DNA of 64,000 nucleotides from contig NZ_JAFEUP010000002.1 of NCBI RefSeq assembly GCF_016901015.1, positions 496,001 to 560,000 on the forward strand, written 5' to 3'. This DNA comes from Zestomonas insulae. GTDB lineage: Bacteria; Pseudomonadota; Gammaproteobacteria; Pseudomonadales; Pseudomonadaceae. The translations under genes and the position numbers were made by a program. The notes below the pieces were generated by a model that was given only the letters and a program-made list of their open reading frames with translations, was not told where the DNA came from and made no database searches. Numbering within the stretch: the stretch's first letter is position 1; the number at the start of each line of letters is the position of its first letter. Below are positions 57,410-64,000 of this stretch, in pieces.

Positions 57410-58003
57410 TCAGGAGTAATAGCGCTCGAGAATTTCCATCGCGAGGTTGATCGACTGCAGCCGGGCGGTGCTGCCGCCGCGATCGGGGTGGTGCTCGCTG
57501 ACCAGTTGCCGGTAGCGGTGCTTGATGGTGCCGAGGTCGAGCTTGCGGCTGGTGTCGAGGCCGAACAGCTCTAGCGCGGCGTGTTTCTCCTCGCCGCCCT
57601 GCATCCGCGTCCAGAAGCTGGTGAGCATTTTCTCCACGTCTTCTTCGCGGGTATCGCGCAGGTTGCGCAGGTCGAGGTAGTACGCGCGCAGCGGATCATG
57701 CTCGCTCAAGGCCATTTCGCCCGGACTGTAGGGCAGCAGCTGGATATGCAGCGGGCCGATCTGCAGGTGCCCGCTCTGCTGGGCCCACAATTGATCGCGC
57801 AGCCGGTACAGCGCGTTGAACACCAGGAAATGGGTGCGGAACAGCACCAACTTGTCGGTCAGCGGCAAGTGCGGGATGTGTGTGGAGTGGCGGCTTTTCA
57901 GACGCTGGATGAGCAGGTGCTCGCTGCAGCCGTCGACCGTCTCACGCAAGAGAATGAGCAATTGCTCGGCGAGATCCAGCTCGCCATCGAAATCGTTGTT
58001 CAT
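57410..58003 (-). CDS. DnaJ-related protein with C-terminal J domain
   Basis: 197 residues. A helical N-terminal DnaJ-related domain (EHLLIQRLKSRHSTHIPHLP, LFRTHFLVFNALYRLRDQL) is followed by a J domain at the C-terminus with the HPD loop (LVSEHHPDRGGSTARLQSIN). Probably stimulates an Hsp70 on specific clients. Divergent from ttcA. Confidence 0.87.
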   Translation of the reverse strand: MNNDFDGELDLAEQLLILLRETVDGCSEHLLIQRLKSRHSTHIPHLPLTDKLVLFRTHFLVFNALYRLRDQLWAQQSGHLQIGPLHIQLLPYSPGEMALSEHDPLRAYYLDLRNLRDTREEDVEKMLTSFWTRMQGGEEKHAALELFGLDTSRKLDLGTIKHRYRQLVSEHHPDRGGSTARLQSINLAMEILERYYS

Positions 58004-58092
58004 CGCCCGAGCCTAGCATCGGGGGTGGGGCGGCAACCGCTTTGTGCGTAAAATGATCGGCTTTCGTCACATCTCGCGGACTCCAGCGCACC

Positions 58093-58917
58093 ATGGGCAC
58101 CCTTTCGGTCAACCAGAACAAACTGCAGAAACGTATTCGTCGCCAGGCCGGCGAAGCCATCACCGACTTCAACATGATCGAGGATGGCGACAAGGTCATG
58201 GTCTGCCTGTCCGGCGGCAAGGACAGCTACACCATGCTCGACGTGCTGCTCTATCTGCAGAAGGTCGCGCCGATCAAGTTCGAGATCGTGGCCGTGAACA
58301 TGGACCAGAAGCAGCCGGGCTTCCCGGAGCATGTGCTGCCGGCCTACCTGGAAGCGCTCGGCGTGGCGTACCACATCATCGAGAAAGACACCTACTCGGT
58401 GGTCAAGGAAAAGATCCCGGAAGGCAAGACCACCTGCTCGCTGTGCTCGCGCCTGCGCCGCGGCACGCTGTACACCTACGCCGACGAGATCGGCGCGACC
58501 AAGATGGCGCTCGGTCACCACCGCGACGACATCCTCGAAACCTTCTTCCTCAATATGTTCTACGGCGGCACGCTGAAGGCCATGCCGCCGAAGCTGCTCT
58601 CCGACGACGGTCGCAACGTGGTAATTCGTCCACTGGCCTACTGCAGCGAGAAGGACATCGAGGCGTACTCCGAGCTCAAGGAGTTCCCGATCATTCCGTG
58701 CAACCTGTGCGGCTCGCAGGAGAACCTGCAGCGCCAGGTGGTCAAGGAAATGCTGCTGGAGTGGGAGCGCAAGTCGCCGGGGCGCACCGAGATCATGTTC
58801 CGCGCCCTGCAGAACGTGGTGCCGTCGCAGCTCGCCGACCGCGAGCTGTTTGACTTCACCAGCCTGCGCATCGACGACAACGCCACCCCGCGGTTCCTCG
58901 ATGTGATGAACCTGTAA
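58093..58917 (+). CDS. ttcA: tRNA 2-thiocytidine(32) synthetase TtcA
   Basis: 274 residues. PP-loop SGGKDSY at 40-46 activates C32 of certain tRNAs; C115 and C118 ([12 protein letters not shown]) with a later CNLCGSQ cysteine hold the [4Fe-4S] cluster needed for sulfur transfer. Length and order match the family. Start ATG at 58093. Confidence 0.95.
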   Translation: MGTLSVNQNKLQKRIRRQAGEAITDFNMIEDGDKVMVCLSGGKDSYTMLDVLLYLQKVAPIKFEIVAVNMDQKQPGFPEHVLPAYLEALGVAYHIIEKDTYSVVKEKIPEGKTTCSLCSRLRRGTLYTYADEIGATKMALGHHRDDILETFFLNMFYGGTLKAMPPKLLSDDGRNVVIRPLAYCSEKDIEAYSELKEFPIIPCNLCGSQENLQRQVVKEMLLEWERKSPGRTEIMFRALQNVVPSQLADRELFDFTSLRIDDNATPRFLDVMNL

Positions 58918-58947
58918 TCAGCGACGACGGCAAAGGGCGAAGGATCG

Positions 58948-59619
58948 ATGCGCGACTATCAATGGCTGCATGAGTACTGCCTGAACCGCTTCGGCTCGGG
59001 CGCGGCGCTGGAAGCACGGCTGCCGCAGGTGAAGTCAGACGCCGAGCTGCGCGCGCTCAGCGATGACCGCTATCTGTCGACCATCGCCCTGCGCGTGTTC
59101 CGCGCCGGGCTCAAGCACAGCCTGGTGGATGCCAAGTGGCCGGCCTTCGAGCAGGTGTTCTTCGGTTTCGACCCGGAAAAGGTGGTGCTGATGGGCGCCG
59201 AGCATCTCGAACGGCTGATGCACGACGAACGCTTGATCCGCCACCTCGGCAAGCTCAAGAGCGTGCCGCGCAATGCCCAGTTCATCCTCGATGTGGCGCG
59301 CGAGAAGGGCAGCTTCGGCGCGCTGATCGCCGAGTGGCCGGTCACCGATATCGTCGGTCTGTGGAAGTTCCTGGCCAAGCGCGGCAGCCAGCTCGGCGGC
59401 TTGTCCGCGCCGCGTTTCCTGCGCATGGTCGGCAAGGACACCTTTATTCCCACCGACGACATGGTCGCCGCGCTCAAGGCGCAGGAGATCATCGACAAGG
59501 CGCCGACCAGCCTCAAGGACCTGGCGCTGGTGCAAGCGGCGTTCAACCAGTGGCATCAGGAGAGCGGGCGTCCGCTGTGCCAGCTGTCGGTCATGCTGGC
59601 GCACACCGTCAACCACTGA
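58948..59619 (+). CDS. DNA-3-methyladenine glycosylase I-like protein
   Basis: 223 residues resembling the Tag/adenine glycosylase family: DDRYLSTIALRVFRAGLKHS, WPAFEQVFFGFDPEKVV, RHLGKLKSVPRNAQFILDVA, GLWKFLAKRGSQLGG. E. coli Tag binds zinc through Cys4, His17, His175 and Cys179; an equivalent N-terminal Cys is not obvious here, so this is an atypical member. 30 bases after ttcA. Confidence 0.7.
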   Translation: MRDYQWLHEYCLNRFGSGAALEARLPQVKSDAELRALSDDRYLSTIALRVFRAGLKHSLVDAKWPAFEQVFFGFDPEKVVLMGAEHLERLMHDERLIRHLGKLKSVPRNAQFILDVAREKGSFGALIAEWPVTDIVGLWKFLAKRGSQLGGLSAPRFLRMVGKDTFIPTDDMVAALKAQEIIDKAPTSLKDLALVQAAFNQWHQESGRPLCQLSVMLAHTVNH

Positions 59620-59639
59620 ACCGCGCTACCGGGGGATCG

Positions 59640-60407
59640 ATGGAACAGCAGCTCATCCGTGTCGCCCACGCCCTCGAGCAGGCCGAGCGAATCCTGATCA
59701 TTACCGGTGCTGGGGTTTCCGCCGACTCCGGCCTGCCGACCTATCGCGGCCTGGGCGGCCTGTACAACGGGCGGACCGCCGAAGGGCTGCCGATTGAGGA
59801 AGCCTTGTCCGGGCCGATGCTACAGCGCGACCCGGCGCTGTGCTGGAAGTACCTCGCCGAACTCGGCAAGGCGACTCTCGGTACGCAGCCCAATGCCGGC
59901 CATCAGGCGATCGCCGAGTTGCAGCGGCGCAAGCCGCAGTGCTGGGTACTGACCCAGAACATCGACGGTTATCACCGCGCCGCCGGTAGCCCGGCCGAAC
60001 GCTTGATCGAGATTCACGGTCAGCTGGCGCCACTCTACTGCCAGTCGTGCGGCACGGAGAGCGCTGAACTGGCGGCTCACCTGCAGCGCCCGTTGCCGCC
60101 GCGCTGTGCCGACTGTGGCGGCATCTTGCGTCCGCCGGTGGTCTTGTTCGAGGAAATGCTCCCCGAGGCGGCGATCGACCAGCTGTACGCCGAGCTGCGC
60201 AAGGGCTTCGAGGTGGTGCTCAGCGTCGGCACCACGGCGAGCTTTCCCTACATCGTCGAACCCTTGTTGCGCACCCGCGCCGCCGGTGGTTTCACGGTGG
60301 AAATCAACCCGTCGATGACCGATATCAGCGACCTGGTCGACGTCCGACTGCAGGGAAGGGCGTTAGACATTTTGTCGCAGCTACTGGGTCACATTCGACA
60401 CGATTAA
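59640..60407 (+). CDS. SIR2-family NAD-dependent deacylase
   Basis: 255 residues. ITGAGVSADSGLPTYRG (NAD binding), LTQNIDGYHRAAG, catalytic His in EIHGQLAP, zinc pairs CQSC and CADC, and GTTASFPYIVEP. The frame is open far upstream over the preceding gene, but GGGGGAT before 59640 and the family N-terminus fix this start. Removes acyl groups from lysines using NAD. Confidence 0.9.
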   Translation: MEQQLIRVAHALEQAERILIITGAGVSADSGLPTYRGLGGLYNGRTAEGLPIEEALSGPMLQRDPALCWKYLAELGKATLGTQPNAGHQAIAELQRRKPQCWVLTQNIDGYHRAAGSPAERLIEIHGQLAPLYCQSCGTESAELAAHLQRPLPPRCADCGGILRPPVVLFEEMLPEAAIDQLYAELRKGFEVVLSVGTTASFPYIVEPLLRTRAAGGFTVEINPSMTDISDLVDVRLQGRALDILSQLLGHIRHD

Positions 60408-60476
60408 AGTTTGCAATCGTCATTCCCAGCGGGCATATTCGCGTCTTCCATAAGAACTACAGACACGGTCGTGCCC

Positions 60477-61076
60477 ATGCTCAAGCGCTTCGCACCCCTC
60501 GTGCCACTAGCACTTACCTTCCTTCTGGGGGCTTGCGCCGGCCATTCGCCGAGCGCATTCATCGGTATGGATGATCCAGCGCCGCCGCCGGCCACCCTGG
60601 AACAGCAAGCCGCGCTGGAAGAAGAGCCGCTACCGGACTTTTCCCAGGCCAAGCCCTACGAGTTGCCCAGCTTCGCCGACAGCATCCTGGCCCACGGCCT
60701 GTCGCTGGTCGGTACTCGTTACCGTTTCGGCGGTACCTCGGCGGACACCGGTTTCGACTGCAGCGGCTTCATCGGCTACCTGTTCAAGGAAGAAGCCGGC
60801 ATGAGCCTGCCGCGCTCGACCCGCGAAATGATCAACCTTGATGCCCCGCTGGTGGCGCGCAAGGACCTGCAACCGGGCGATCTGCTGTTCTTCAGCACCC
60901 GCGGTCGCGGTCGCGTCAGCCACGCCGGCATCTACCTGGGCGACGACCAGTTCATCCATTCCTCCAGCAGCCGCAGTGGCGGTGTGCGGGTCGACAGCCT
61001 GGATGACAAGTACTGGAGCCGCACTTTCATCGAGGCCAAGCGCGCCCTGGCCCTGGCGTCGGTCAGCCACCGCTGA
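60477..61076 (+). CDS. NlpC/P60 (C40) peptidoglycan hydrolase lipoprotein
   Basis: 199 residues from MLKRFAPLVPLALTFLLGAC, a lipoprotein signal with lipobox LGAC. C40 catalytic Cys in TGFDCSGFIGYLF and His in RVSHAGIYLG. Cleaves peptide cross-bridges in the cell wall. Tandem paralogue of the next gene, separated by a terminator. Confidence 0.9.
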   Translation: MLKRFAPLVPLALTFLLGACAGHSPSAFIGMDDPAPPPATLEQQAALEEEPLPDFSQAKPYELPSFADSILAHGLSLVGTRYRFGGTSADTGFDCSGFIGYLFKEEAGMSLPRSTREMINLDAPLVARKDLQPGDLLFFSTRGRGRVSHAGIYLGDDQFIHSSSSRSGGVRVDSLDDKYWSRTFIEAKRALALASVSHR

Positions 61077-61088
61077 TACGGCGCCCAG

Positions 61089-61117
61089 CGCGTAAGCCCG
61101 CTCGGGCTTGCGCGTTT
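61089..61117 (+). terminator. Terminator between the two NlpC/P60 genes
   Basis: 12-bp stem CGCGTAAGCCCG/CGGGCTTGCGCG with a CT loop and TTT after it. Confidence 0.7.
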
Positions 61118-61168
61118 CCCACTCTGCCGGCAGAGTAAGGCGCATTCCGGAACAGGATTGTCCGCCCC

Positions 61169-61687
61169 ATGCGTCTACCGGCTCGCCTCACCCTGCTGGT
61201 CCTCGTCGCGCTGCTCTCTGCCTGCGCTGGCAATCCTCCCCCGCAAAATCCTGTCTACACCGTGCCCTTGCAGGCCAATGGCAGCGCCGAAGATGTGCTG
61301 TTCCGTGCCCTCGGCCTGGTCGGTACGCCCTATCGCTACGGCGGCAACACGCCAGATTCCGGCTTCGATTGCAGTGGCCTGATCGGCTACGTCTACCGTG
61401 ATGCGGCAGGCGTGCAGTTGCCGCGCTCGACCCGTGAACTGCTGGCCCTGCGTTCGCCGCGGGTGTCGCGCGATGCGCTGCTAGCGGGCGATCTGGTGTT
61501 CTTCGCCACCAGTGGCGGCGGCCAGGTCAGCCATGCCGGCATCTATGTCGGCGAAGGGCGCTTCGTGCACGCCCCGTCCACCGGCGGCACGGTGCGCCTG
61601 GACAGCCTGAGTACCACCTACTGGCAAAAGAGCTATCTGGACGCCAAGCGCATCCTGGCGCCGGCGAGCCTCGCCAGCCATCCCTGA
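61169..61687 (+). CDS. NlpC/P60 (C40) peptidoglycan hydrolase lipoprotein
   Basis: 172 residues; signal MRLPARLTLLVLVALLSAC with lipobox LSAC. Catalytic Cys in SGFDCSGLIGYVY and His in QVSHAGIYVG. Closely parallels the upstream gene (GTPYRYGG versus GTRYRFGG; LPRSTRE in both), so they are tandem duplicates. Confidence 0.9.
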   Translation: MRLPARLTLLVLVALLSACAGNPPPQNPVYTVPLQANGSAEDVLFRALGLVGTPYRYGGNTPDSGFDCSGLIGYVYRDAAGVQLPRSTRELLALRSPRVSRDALLAGDLVFFATSGGGQVSHAGIYVGEGRFVHAPSTGGTVRLDSLSTTYWQKSYLDAKRILAPASLASHP

Positions 61688-61702
61688 TCGCGAGGTGTGC
61701 CC

Positions 61703-62365
61703 ATGACCGGCCAGACCCTCAAGCTTGACGACGCGCTGTACCACTACCTGCTCGACGTGTCCTTGCGCGAATCGCCGCTGCTGCGGCGCCTGCGCGAGGA
61801 AACCCAGGCGCTACCGATGGCACGCTGGCAGATCGCCCCGGAGCAGGGCCAGTTCATGGCCTTGCTGGTTAAGCTGCTCGGCGCGCGGCGGCTCCTCGAG
61901 GTCGGCACCTTCACCGGCTACAGCGCGCTGTGCATGGCCGAGGCGATGGGCGAGGGCGGCCATATGATCTGCTGCGACCTGCCCGGCGAGTACAACGCCA
62001 TCGCGAGGCGCTACTGGGCCGAAGCCGGCATGGAGGAGCGCATCGAGCTGCGCTTGGCGCCGGCGCTGGAGACCCTGGCGGGGTTGTGCAGCCACGGCGC
62101 CGAGGAGTTCTTCGACCTAATCTTCATCGACGCCGACAAGGCCAACTACCTGCACTACCTCGAACAAGCGCTGGCCCTGGTTCGTCCCGGTGGCCTGATC
62201 TTGTTCGACAACACCCTGTGGAGCGGCCGGGTGCTCGAAGCGGTGCCGACCAGCGAGGACACCCGCGCGATCCAGGCGCTCAACCGCAAACTGCACAGCG
62301 ACCCGCGCATCGACTTGTCGCTGCTGCCGCTGGGGGATGGCTTGAGCCTGTGTCGGAAGCGCTGA
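61703..62365 (+). CDS. SAM-dependent O-methyltransferase
   Basis: 220 residues of the caffeoyl-CoA/catechol O-methyltransferase type (MTGQTLKLDDAL start, GAGG upstream). SAM-binding LLEVGTFTGYSALCMAEAM; metal and active-site FIDADKANYLHYLEQAL and LFDNTLWSG. Substrate unknown. Confidence 0.87.
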   Translation: MTGQTLKLDDALYHYLLDVSLRESPLLRRLREETQALPMARWQIAPEQGQFMALLVKLLGARRLLEVGTFTGYSALCMAEAMGEGGHMICCDLPGEYNAIARRYWAEAGMEERIELRLAPALETLAGLCSHGAEEFFDLIFIDADKANYLHYLEQALALVRPGGLILFDNTLWSGRVLEAVPTSEDTRAIQALNRKLHSDPRIDLSLLPLGDGLSLCRKR

Positions 62366-62410
62366 GGGGCTTGTCCGGCGTGCGGCGGCAGGCTAATTTT
62401 CCTCGTGTTC

Positions 62411-62486
<76 letters not shown>

Positions 62487-62494
62487 ACCCTTCC

Positions 62495-62521
62495 AAGGCC
62501 CGCGGTAAAGCGGGCCTTTTT
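62495..62521 (+). terminator. Terminator after tRNA-Ala
   Basis: Stem AAGGCCCGC/GCGGGCCTT with a six-base loop and T-run, nine bases past the CCA end. Confidence 0.88.
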
Positions 62522-62564
62522 CGTTGCCGCGTGGTGCGGCGCAGTCGAGCACAGGGGCGCAGTC

Positions 62565-63539
62565 ATGCCAGATGGAATCGCAACGTCCGACGCGGTGTAC
62601 AAAACCCTGCTGGAATCGACCCGTGCGATTCCCTGGAAGATCGACTGGCAGAGCATGACCTTTGCCTACATCGGCCCGCAGATCGAGGCGCTGCTCGGCT
62701 GGAGCCAGTCCAGTTGGGTGGGCGTCAACGACTGGGCCGAGCGCATGCACCCGGACGACCGCGAGGCGGTGGTGAACTTCTGCGTGTCGCAATCGCAGGC
62801 GGGCACCGACCACGAGGCGGACTACCGGGCGCTGACCGCCTCAGGTGAGTACGTGTGGATTCGCGATGTGGTGCATGTGGTGCGCAATGCCGCCGGTGAG
62901 GTGGAGGCGCTGATCGGCTTCATGTTCGACATCAGCGAGCGCAAGCAGGCGGAGCAGCGCCTGGCCGATCTGCAGAAGCAGCTGGAAGAGTATTCGTACA
63001 AGGACGGCCTGACCGGGGTGGCCAACCGGCGCATGTTCGACCGGGTGCTGGAGGTCGAATGGGCGAGTGCCCAGCGCAGCCTGCAGCCGCTGTCGCTGAT
63101 CCTCCTCGATATCGACTACTTCAAGCAGTACAACGACCACTACGGGCACATCCAGGGCGACGATTGCCTGAAGAGCGTCGGCCAGGCACTGGGTATGGCG
63201 GCCAGTCGGCCACGCGATTTCGTCGGCCGTTTCGGCGGCGAGGAGTTCGTGCTGATCCTGCCGGAGACCGACGCTGCCGCGGCCGCGCAGGTGGCTGAAC
63301 GCTGCCGGCGGCTGGTGCGCGAGCAGGGCATTCAGCATGCGCGCTCACAGGTGGCGCCGCTGCTCACGGTCAGCCTGGGGGTGGGCAGCATCGTGCCGAC
63401 GGCGTCGGCGCAGGCGCTGGATTTCGTTGCCGCGGTGGACAAGCTGCTCTATCGCGCCAAGGAGGGCGGCCGTAACCGCTTCGAGGCGGCGCAGTGGGAT
63501 GCCCACACCGCGGATGTCGCCGAGCTCGCACTCCGCTAA
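62565..63539 (+). CDS. PAS-GGDEF diguanylate cyclase
   Basis: 324 residues from MPDGIATSDAVYKT (GGGG-rich ribosome site upstream). PAS/PAC domain at about 10-130 (FAYIGPQIEALLGW, YVWIRDVVHVVRNAAGEVEA), a short linker coiled coil, then GGDEF domain with DGLTGVANRRMFD, LDIDYFKQYNDHYGH and active-site GRFGGEEFVLIL. Makes cyclic-di-GMP in response to a PAS signal. No membrane segment; cytoplasmic. Confidence 0.92.
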   Translation: MPDGIATSDAVYKTLLESTRAIPWKIDWQSMTFAYIGPQIEALLGWSQSSWVGVNDWAERMHPDDREAVVNFCVSQSQAGTDHEADYRALTASGEYVWIRDVVHVVRNAAGEVEALIGFMFDISERKQAEQRLADLQKQLEEYSYKDGLTGVANRRMFDRVLEVEWASAQRSLQPLSLILLDIDYFKQYNDHYGHIQGDDCLKSVGQALGMAASRPRDFVGRFGGEEFVLILPETDAAAAAQVAERCRRLVREQGIQHARSQVAPLLTVSLGVGSIVPTASAQALDFVAAVDKLLYRAKEGGRNRFEAAQWDAHTADVAELALR

Positions 63540-63658
63540 CGCTAGGCTCTCTTCCATTTTCGATATCGGCCGGCGCGCGAATGCTTCGTGCGCCGCGCTG
63601 CTGTTCAAGTGTTGTATCCGTGTCCCGCATTTCTTGCTCCGGGGGTTGTTGAGAGAGA

Positions 63659-63673
63659 TGTTATAAGATAACA
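63659..63673. promoter_or_regulatory. Zur-box-like operator
   Basis: TGTTATAAGATAACA: a perfect inverted repeat TGTTAT/ATAACA with three-base centre, 14 of 15 matches to the Zur consensus TGTTATANTATAACA. It lies 97 bases before the receptor ATG in an A+T-rich stretch that probably contains the promoter. Confidence 0.6.
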
Positions 63674-63770
63674 ATTTAAAAAGTCGATACCGCGCATGGC
63701 CGGACGGGCCGTGTGCCTGCTCGCGCTGCAGCCCAGTACGACCCAAAGTCGAGGAATGCAAGGAGTGGGT

Positions 63771-64000
63771 ATGCGTAGCGTTCGCTACTGGTTGACCGGG
63801 TTGGCCTGGTCGTGTGCGCCGGTTGTTGCCGGCGCCGAAGGGAATGTTGAACTGGACGCGCTGACGGTGATCGGCGAGTCGATGGGGGAGGAGGCTGGTG
63901 AGCAAATCCGCGGTTACAGGGCTAGCCGTTCGGCGGCGGCGACACGCACTGACACGGACATCCGCGACGTGCCGCAGAGCGTCGAGGTGGTGCCCGCGCA
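63771..64000 (+). CDS. TonB-dependent receptor (5' part, cut by window end)
   Basis: Starts MRSVRYWLTGLAWSCAP with a signal peptide ending near VVAGAEG; AAGGAG upstream. A TonB-box-like LDALTVIGE and the plug start ATRTDTDIRDVPQSVEVVP identify a siderophore-receptor-type outer-membrane protein. Only about 76 residues lie inside the window. The Zur-like operator upstream suggests a zinc or metallophore receptor. Confidence 0.87.
   Translation, partial: MRSVRYWLTGLAWSCAPVVAGAEGNVELDALTVIGESMGEEAGEQIRGYRASRSAAATRTDTDIRDVPQSVEVVPA

Noticed and set aside
59136..59639. Upstream extension of the SIR2 gene in the same frame
   Set aside because: It overlaps the glycosylase-like gene in another frame and translates to low-complexity Arg/Gln/Gly-rich sequence.

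Overview
The window is high-G+C DNA with the gene content of a Pseudomonas chromosome. Diagnostic backbone blocks are nrdB-nrdA followed by a divergent OmpR/RstB-type two-component pair, pcpS, a dienelactone hydrolase, a napEFDABC operon, ttcA and twin NlpC/P60 lipoproteins. This order agrees with my memory of the P. aeruginosa nrdB-to-nap neighbourhood. No database search was possible, so the species is not assigned.

Region by region. 0.1-4.2 kb is backbone: an mdaB quinone reductase divergent from a YgiN-type quinol monooxygenase, small envelope proteins, a CAP-domain protein with a duplicated domain, a thioesterase-like protein and a MerR regulator whose first codons are cut off by an IS3-family element (4227-5457). 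5.5-12.4 kb is a two-gene operon: a 2086-residue protein with a Cap4/DUF4297-like nuclease domain, a STAND-type P-loop NTPase and a very long helical C-terminus, then an overlapping 226-residue gene I do not recognise. This is an Avs-like antiphage candidate and the most interesting item in the window. Upstream of it lie an array of about 20-bp repeats (12.68-12.89 kb) and a LysR gene that has lost its DNA-binding half.

13.7-29.4 kb is an accessory catabolic cluster bounded by two AraC-type regulators. A leftward arm encodes an MFS transporter, an M24 metallopeptidase-fold protein, a tiny membrane protein, a lactonase-like metallo-hydrolase, a Baeyer-Villiger-type flavoprotein and a small membrane protein. 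A rightward arm encodes DUF1302 and DUF1329 envelope proteins, two SDRs, a CMD-family protein, a VOC protein and a zinc-type oxidoreductase. Together they suggest uptake and oxidation of a hydrophobic cyclic ketone or alcohol through a lactone; the substrate is not determined. The same roughly 80-bp IS end lies on both sides of this cluster (13.55 and 30.81 kb), the right copy belonging to an IS1182-like transposase gene. A 186-bp MITE-like element with the same inverted repeats follows at 32.65 kb.

31-35.4 kb is a transition zone with a small Cys-pair protein, an SDR, a large orphan lipoprotein and a ProQ/FinO protein. 35.7-64 kb is conserved backbone: aerobic ribonucleotide reductase with a long leader, the sensor pair, phosphopantetheinyl transferase, a possible very small gene or sRNA with a strong terminator (44.36 kb), periplasmic nitrate reductase, an AraC-controlled acyl-CoA gene set, membrane and tRNA-modification genes, tRNA-Ala(CGC), a PAS-diguanylate cyclase, and the start of a TonB-dependent receptor preceded by a Zur-like box, which points to zinc rather than iron.
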